From: DUAL01 sp964478325
GTDB taxonomy: Bacteria; Bacteroidota; Bacteroidia; Flavobacteriales; BACL11
Direction of reading: 5' to 3'
Assembly (NCBI GenBank): GCA_964478325.1
Contig: CAYZIA010000067.1
Span: forward strand, 1-8,216
DNA length: 8,216 nucleotides
Below the pieces are notes generated by a model, which was not told where the DNA came from, did no database searches, and was given only the letters and a program-made list of their open reading frames with translations. Positions 6,171 through 8,216 of the stretch are shown piece after piece (the stretch's first letter is position 1; the number at the start of each line of letters is the position of its first letter). A program made the position numbers and the translations under genes.

Positions 6171-6178
6171 TAGATTTG
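6171..6178 (+). promoter_or_regulatory. Candidate -7 promoter element for the 6200-8216 gene run
   Basis: TAGATTTG is an exact match to TAnnTTTG and ends 21 bases before the ATG at 6200, the same spacing as the purL candidate. No clear -33 TTTG is seen. It supports starting the downstream gene at 6200 rather than at an earlier in-frame ATG. Confidence 0.45.
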
Positions 6179-6199
6179 CGACTTAAAAATTTTAATAAG

Positions 6200-6820
6200 A
6201 TGAAAGCCAAACAAATTGCATTAATTCTTATTCCGCTAAATCTTATACTTGCTTATTTCGTTTACAATAGCATAAATAGTGAAGTAGAATTTCAGAAATT
6301 AGCCAAAGTGAGAATTGCAGAAAATGTGCAAAAGCTCAAAGATATTAGAGCTGTTCAAATCTCATATAAAAGCAAATACCAAGGATTTTCTGATAATTTT
6401 GACAGCTTAATGATCTTTCTACATACTGATTCGGTAGCTGTGATAAAATCAGAGGGAGAAGCTCCTGATTCTTTAACAGAATTACAGGCATTAGAGGCTG
6501 GACTCATAAGCAGAGACACCATCTATATTAATGCCAAATCGCATATATTTAATGAAGATTATTTATCTACAAGAAATAAAAAATATTCACTTGATATTAT
6601 GCAATTAAGATACATCCCTCATACAGAAAATAAATCTTATGAAATTGATGCAGGAATTGTTGAAAAAGGAGAAGTAGTGGTACAAGTTTTTGAAGTATCT
6701 GCCACATACAGAGATGTGTTAATAGGATTGGATGCTGAAAATAAAAAATATGATTTGTCCAGCTTTTTAAGAGTTGGCTCCATGTCAGAAGCTTCTTTAA
6801 ATGGGAACTGGGGCGAATAA
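6200..6820 (+). CDS. Single-pass membrane protein of unknown function, Bacteroidota-conserved type
   Basis: This 206-residue protein has a very short positive N-terminus (MKAKQ), one membrane helix (about 6-25), then a charged, probably helical segment (27-58: FQKLAKVRIAENVQKLKDIR) and a mixed alpha/beta domain. The pattern QKLKDIRAVQISYKSKYQGF-DNFDSLMIFL followed by SLTELQALEAGLISRDTI is one I recognise from uncharacterised Bacteroidota proteins encoded beside DUF3822. Its helix-then-QxxYK-xxxG-F-xxFDxL arrangement is loosely like pseudopilins, but it lacks a prepilin peptidase site. An in-frame ATG at 6026 would overlap the divergent acyltransferase gene and put the helix in the middle of the protein; the start at 6200 follows a -7 box and is preferred. 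Its stop overlaps the next start by 20 bases, so the two are probably coupled. Function unknown. Confidence 0.8.
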   Translation: MKAKQIALILIPLNLILAYFVYNSINSEVEFQKLAKVRIAENVQKLKDIRAVQISYKSKYQGFSDNFDSLMIFLHTDSVAVIKSEGEAPDSLTELQALEAGLISRDTIYINAKSHIFNEDYLSTRNKKYSLDIMQLRYIPHTENKSYEIDAGIVEKGEVVVQVFEVSATYRDVLIGLDAENKKYDLSSFLRVGSMSEASLNGNWGE

Positions 6821-7664
6821 TATATTGCCAAAAGTAAATCTTAGTCCATACTCACCCAATAATTTATTGACTGAGAAATGTCATCTCTCCGTTGAAATTG
6901 GACTCAGTAATTTTAGATTCTGCGTTTTCGATACTTTAACCTTTACTTATATCTTACTCAAAGAATTTGAGTTTAAAACAAAAGGGATCTCTGAGAGCTG
7001 TAAGAAAATAGCAGATATTATTGCCTCTGAATCTCTCTTACAAAAAGAGTTTTATTCTAGTTCTCTAGCACTAAATGAATTTCCTTCTACCCTTGTTCCA
7101 ATACCTTTTTACAAAGAAGAAAAAAATAGGGAGATTCTTGAATTTAACCATACTCTATATGAAGAAATTCTAAGTGATAAGATGCAACAAATGGATGCAA
7201 TTAATATCTATTCTGTTCCTACAGATCTTTTAAACCTTATTCATCAATCTTTTCCTAACACACAAATAAAATGTAATAGCAGTATTTTTATTGAGCAACT
7301 TTTATTGCAAAACAATAGTCTTGAAGCAAAAGTTTATGCCTCAGTAAAGAATAATATTTTAGAAATTGGTATGATTGAAGAAAACAAATTAGAATTACAT
7401 AATAGTTTTTCAATCGAAACCAAAGAAGATATGCTATATTTCTTGCTTTTTAGCATGGAACAATTAAGATTATCTCCAGAAAAAACAGAATTGATATTGC
7501 TTGACGATATTTTAAAATCGGATGAAAAATACAATCTTTTGTATCAGTATATTAGAAATATTAGTTTTGGTAATCGGCCAGAAAATTTGAACTTTTCCAA
7601 AGAATTAGAAAGCATAAAATCCCATCAATATTTCTGTCTTTTTTCACAACTTTTGTGCGCATAA
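6801..7664 (+). CDS. DUF3822 family protein (predicted actin/ASKHA-like fold)
   Basis: This 287-residue soluble protein has no signal peptide or membrane helix. The N-terminal stretch HLSVEIGLSNFRFCVFD (28-44) looks like the first beta hairpin of an actin-like or acetate-kinase-like domain. A second half begins near KVYASVKNNILEIGMIEENKLELHNSF (about 176-202), a repeat of that hairpin pattern as expected for a two-lobed ASKHA fold. I assign it to DUF3822, a Bacteroidota family of unknown function typically encoded just before rsmD. Clear nucleotide-phosphate loop motifs are not visible. The ATG at 6801 overlaps the previous gene by 20 bases; a later TTG (6825) is possible but less likely. Its 3' end overlaps rsmD by 10 bases. 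Family assignment is by pattern and context; biochemical role unknown. Confidence 0.78.
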   Translation: MGTGANNILPKVNLSPYSPNNLLTEKCHLSVEIGLSNFRFCVFDTLTFTYILLKEFEFKTKGISESCKKIADIIASESLLQKEFYSSSLALNEFPSTLVPIPFYKEEKNREILEFNHTLYEEILSDKMQQMDAINIYSVPTDLLNLIHQSFPNTQIKCNSSIFIEQLLLQNNSLEAKVYASVKNNILEIGMIEENKLELHNSFSIETKEDMLYFLLFSMEQLRLSPEKTELILLDDILKSDEKYNLLYQYIRNISFGNRPENLNFSKELESIKSHQYFCLFSQLLCA

Positions 7665-8179
7665 TCTCAGGAAGAAATAAAGGAAAAAGAATTGTTGCAC
7701 CAAGAAACTTGCCAGTCCGTCCCACTACCGATATAGCAAAAGAAGCCCTTTTTAATATCTTGGAAAATCGCTACTTCTTAGATAGTAAAAAAATTCTGGA
7801 TTTATTCTCAGGTACTGGAAATATTGCTTTTGAATTTGCATCAAGAGGTTGTGAAGATGTTATGGTAATTGATCAAAATATTCATTGCTGTAACTTTATT
7901 TCAAAGATAGCAGGAGAATTAAATTATAATATACTTGTAAAAAAAATGGATTGCTTAGATTTCTTGCAAGAAACAAAACAGGATTTTGATATTATTTTTG
8001 CTGATCCTCCTTATCATTTTGAATATTACAAAGAGATGAAAGACAATATTCTAAAAAACAATCTAATTAGAAGAGATGGATGTTTGATTATTGAACATGA
8101 CAGCAGTATTAATTTTGGCAAGGAAAATGTAGAGCTCAGAAAATATGGTAGCGTTCATTTTAGTATTTTCGCCAATTAA
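7655..8179 (+). CDS. rsmD: 16S rRNA (guanine(966)-N(2))-methyltransferase RsmD
   Basis: RsmD transfers a methyl group from S-adenosylmethionine to N2 of G966 in 16S rRNA of the small-subunit head during ribosome assembly. This 174-residue protein is normal in length. It shows the family start MRIISGRNKGKRI (1-13), the RPTTD element (22-26), the SAM-binding motif I LDLFSGTGN (48-56), the acidic end of strand 2 (VIDQN, 71-75) and the catalytic DPPY (117-120) preceded by FDIIFA. Translation starts at a GTG (7655), the only start that keeps the family N-terminus; it overlaps the DUF3822 stop by 10 bases, so coupling is likely. coaD follows after 12 bases, the widespread rsmD-coaD pairing. Confidence 0.95.
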   Translation: MRIISGRNKGKRIVAPRNLPVRPTTDIAKEALFNILENRYFLDSKKILDLFSGTGNIAFEFASRGCEDVMVIDQNIHCCNFISKIAGELNYNILVKKMDCLDFLQETKQDFDIIFADPPYHFEYYKEMKDNILKNNLIRRDGCLIIEHDSSINFGKENVELRKYGSVHFSIFAN

Positions 8180-8191
8180 AACCTCAAATTC

Positions 8192-8216
8192 ATGAATAAG
8201 ATTGCAGTTTTTCCTG
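8192..8216 (+). CDS. coaD: Phosphopantetheine adenylyltransferase, first 8 codons only (runs off the right edge)
   Basis: An ATG 12 bases after rsmD opens MNKIAVFP plus one base. This matches the conserved CoaD N-terminus (M-K-IAVFPGSFDP), in which the following residues bind the substrate phosphates. CoaD makes dephospho-CoA from 4'-phosphopantetheine and ATP. Its position directly after rsmD is the common arrangement in many bacteria. Only eight residues are visible, so the call rests on this start and on synteny. Confidence 0.82.

Noticed and set aside
6026..6199. Longer in-frame start of the gene at 6200
   Set aside because: It would overlap the divergent acyltransferase gene by about 90 bases and bury the membrane helix in the middle of the protein. 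The ATG at 6200 has a promoter-like box at the right distance and a sensible N-terminus.
6637..7534. Minus-strand open frames at 6637-6831 and 7334-7534
   Set aside because: They are short shadows inside well-supported plus-strand genes of a compact operon.

Overview
The window is a strongly AT-rich stretch of a Bacteroidota chromosome. The lineage is suggested by Bacteroidota-type promoter -7 elements (TAnnTTTG), the near absence of Shine-Dalgarno sequences, a DUF3822-rsmD-coaD neighbourhood, and a lipoprotein cytochrome c of the type I associate with Bacteroidota nitrous-oxide-reductase clusters. The short (PurS/PurQ-dependent) form of PurL hints at a cytophagal or sphingobacterial lineage rather than a typical Flavobacterium, but this is weak evidence. 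Nearly everything is coding; no gene-free stretch exceeds about 220 bases.

Left part (1-2497, minus strand): a respiratory cluster read right to left. It encodes a membrane-anchored NorC-like cytochrome c, a lipoprotein cytochrome c (start/stop overlap ATGA), and a 12-helix NorB-like heme-copper-oxidase-superfamily subunit. The 5' part of a small cupin gene follows. The NorC-NorB pair resembles cytochrome-c nitric oxide reductase in layout and in its interface residues. However, the NorB-like subunit lacks the helix-6 FeB ligands (His to Tyr, Glu to Val, second Glu to Asn), and the low-spin-heme His of helix 10 is Met. This is the most unusual feature of the window: the complex keeps the NOR architecture with a rebuilt metal site, so its substrate is open.

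Middle (2716-6114): a GNAT acetyltransferase of the diamine/thialysine type (plus strand, divergent from the respiratory cluster), then purL and a small PlsC-type acyltransferase, both on the minus strand.

Right part (6200-8216, plus strand): a compact run with overlapping or closely spaced genes. It holds a single-pass membrane protein of unknown function, a DUF3822 protein (predicted actin-like/ASKHA fold), rsmD (GTG start, overlapping the previous stop) and the first eight codons of coaD. The first two look like a membrane protein paired with an actin-like partner, placed ahead of two housekeeping enzymes.

Regulatory signals that can be argued from the sequence are candidate -7 boxes for purL and for the 6200 gene, both the same distance from their start codons. 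There is also a 16-bp dyad upstream of the respiratory cluster, and a 20-bp motif that occurs once at each end of that cluster.
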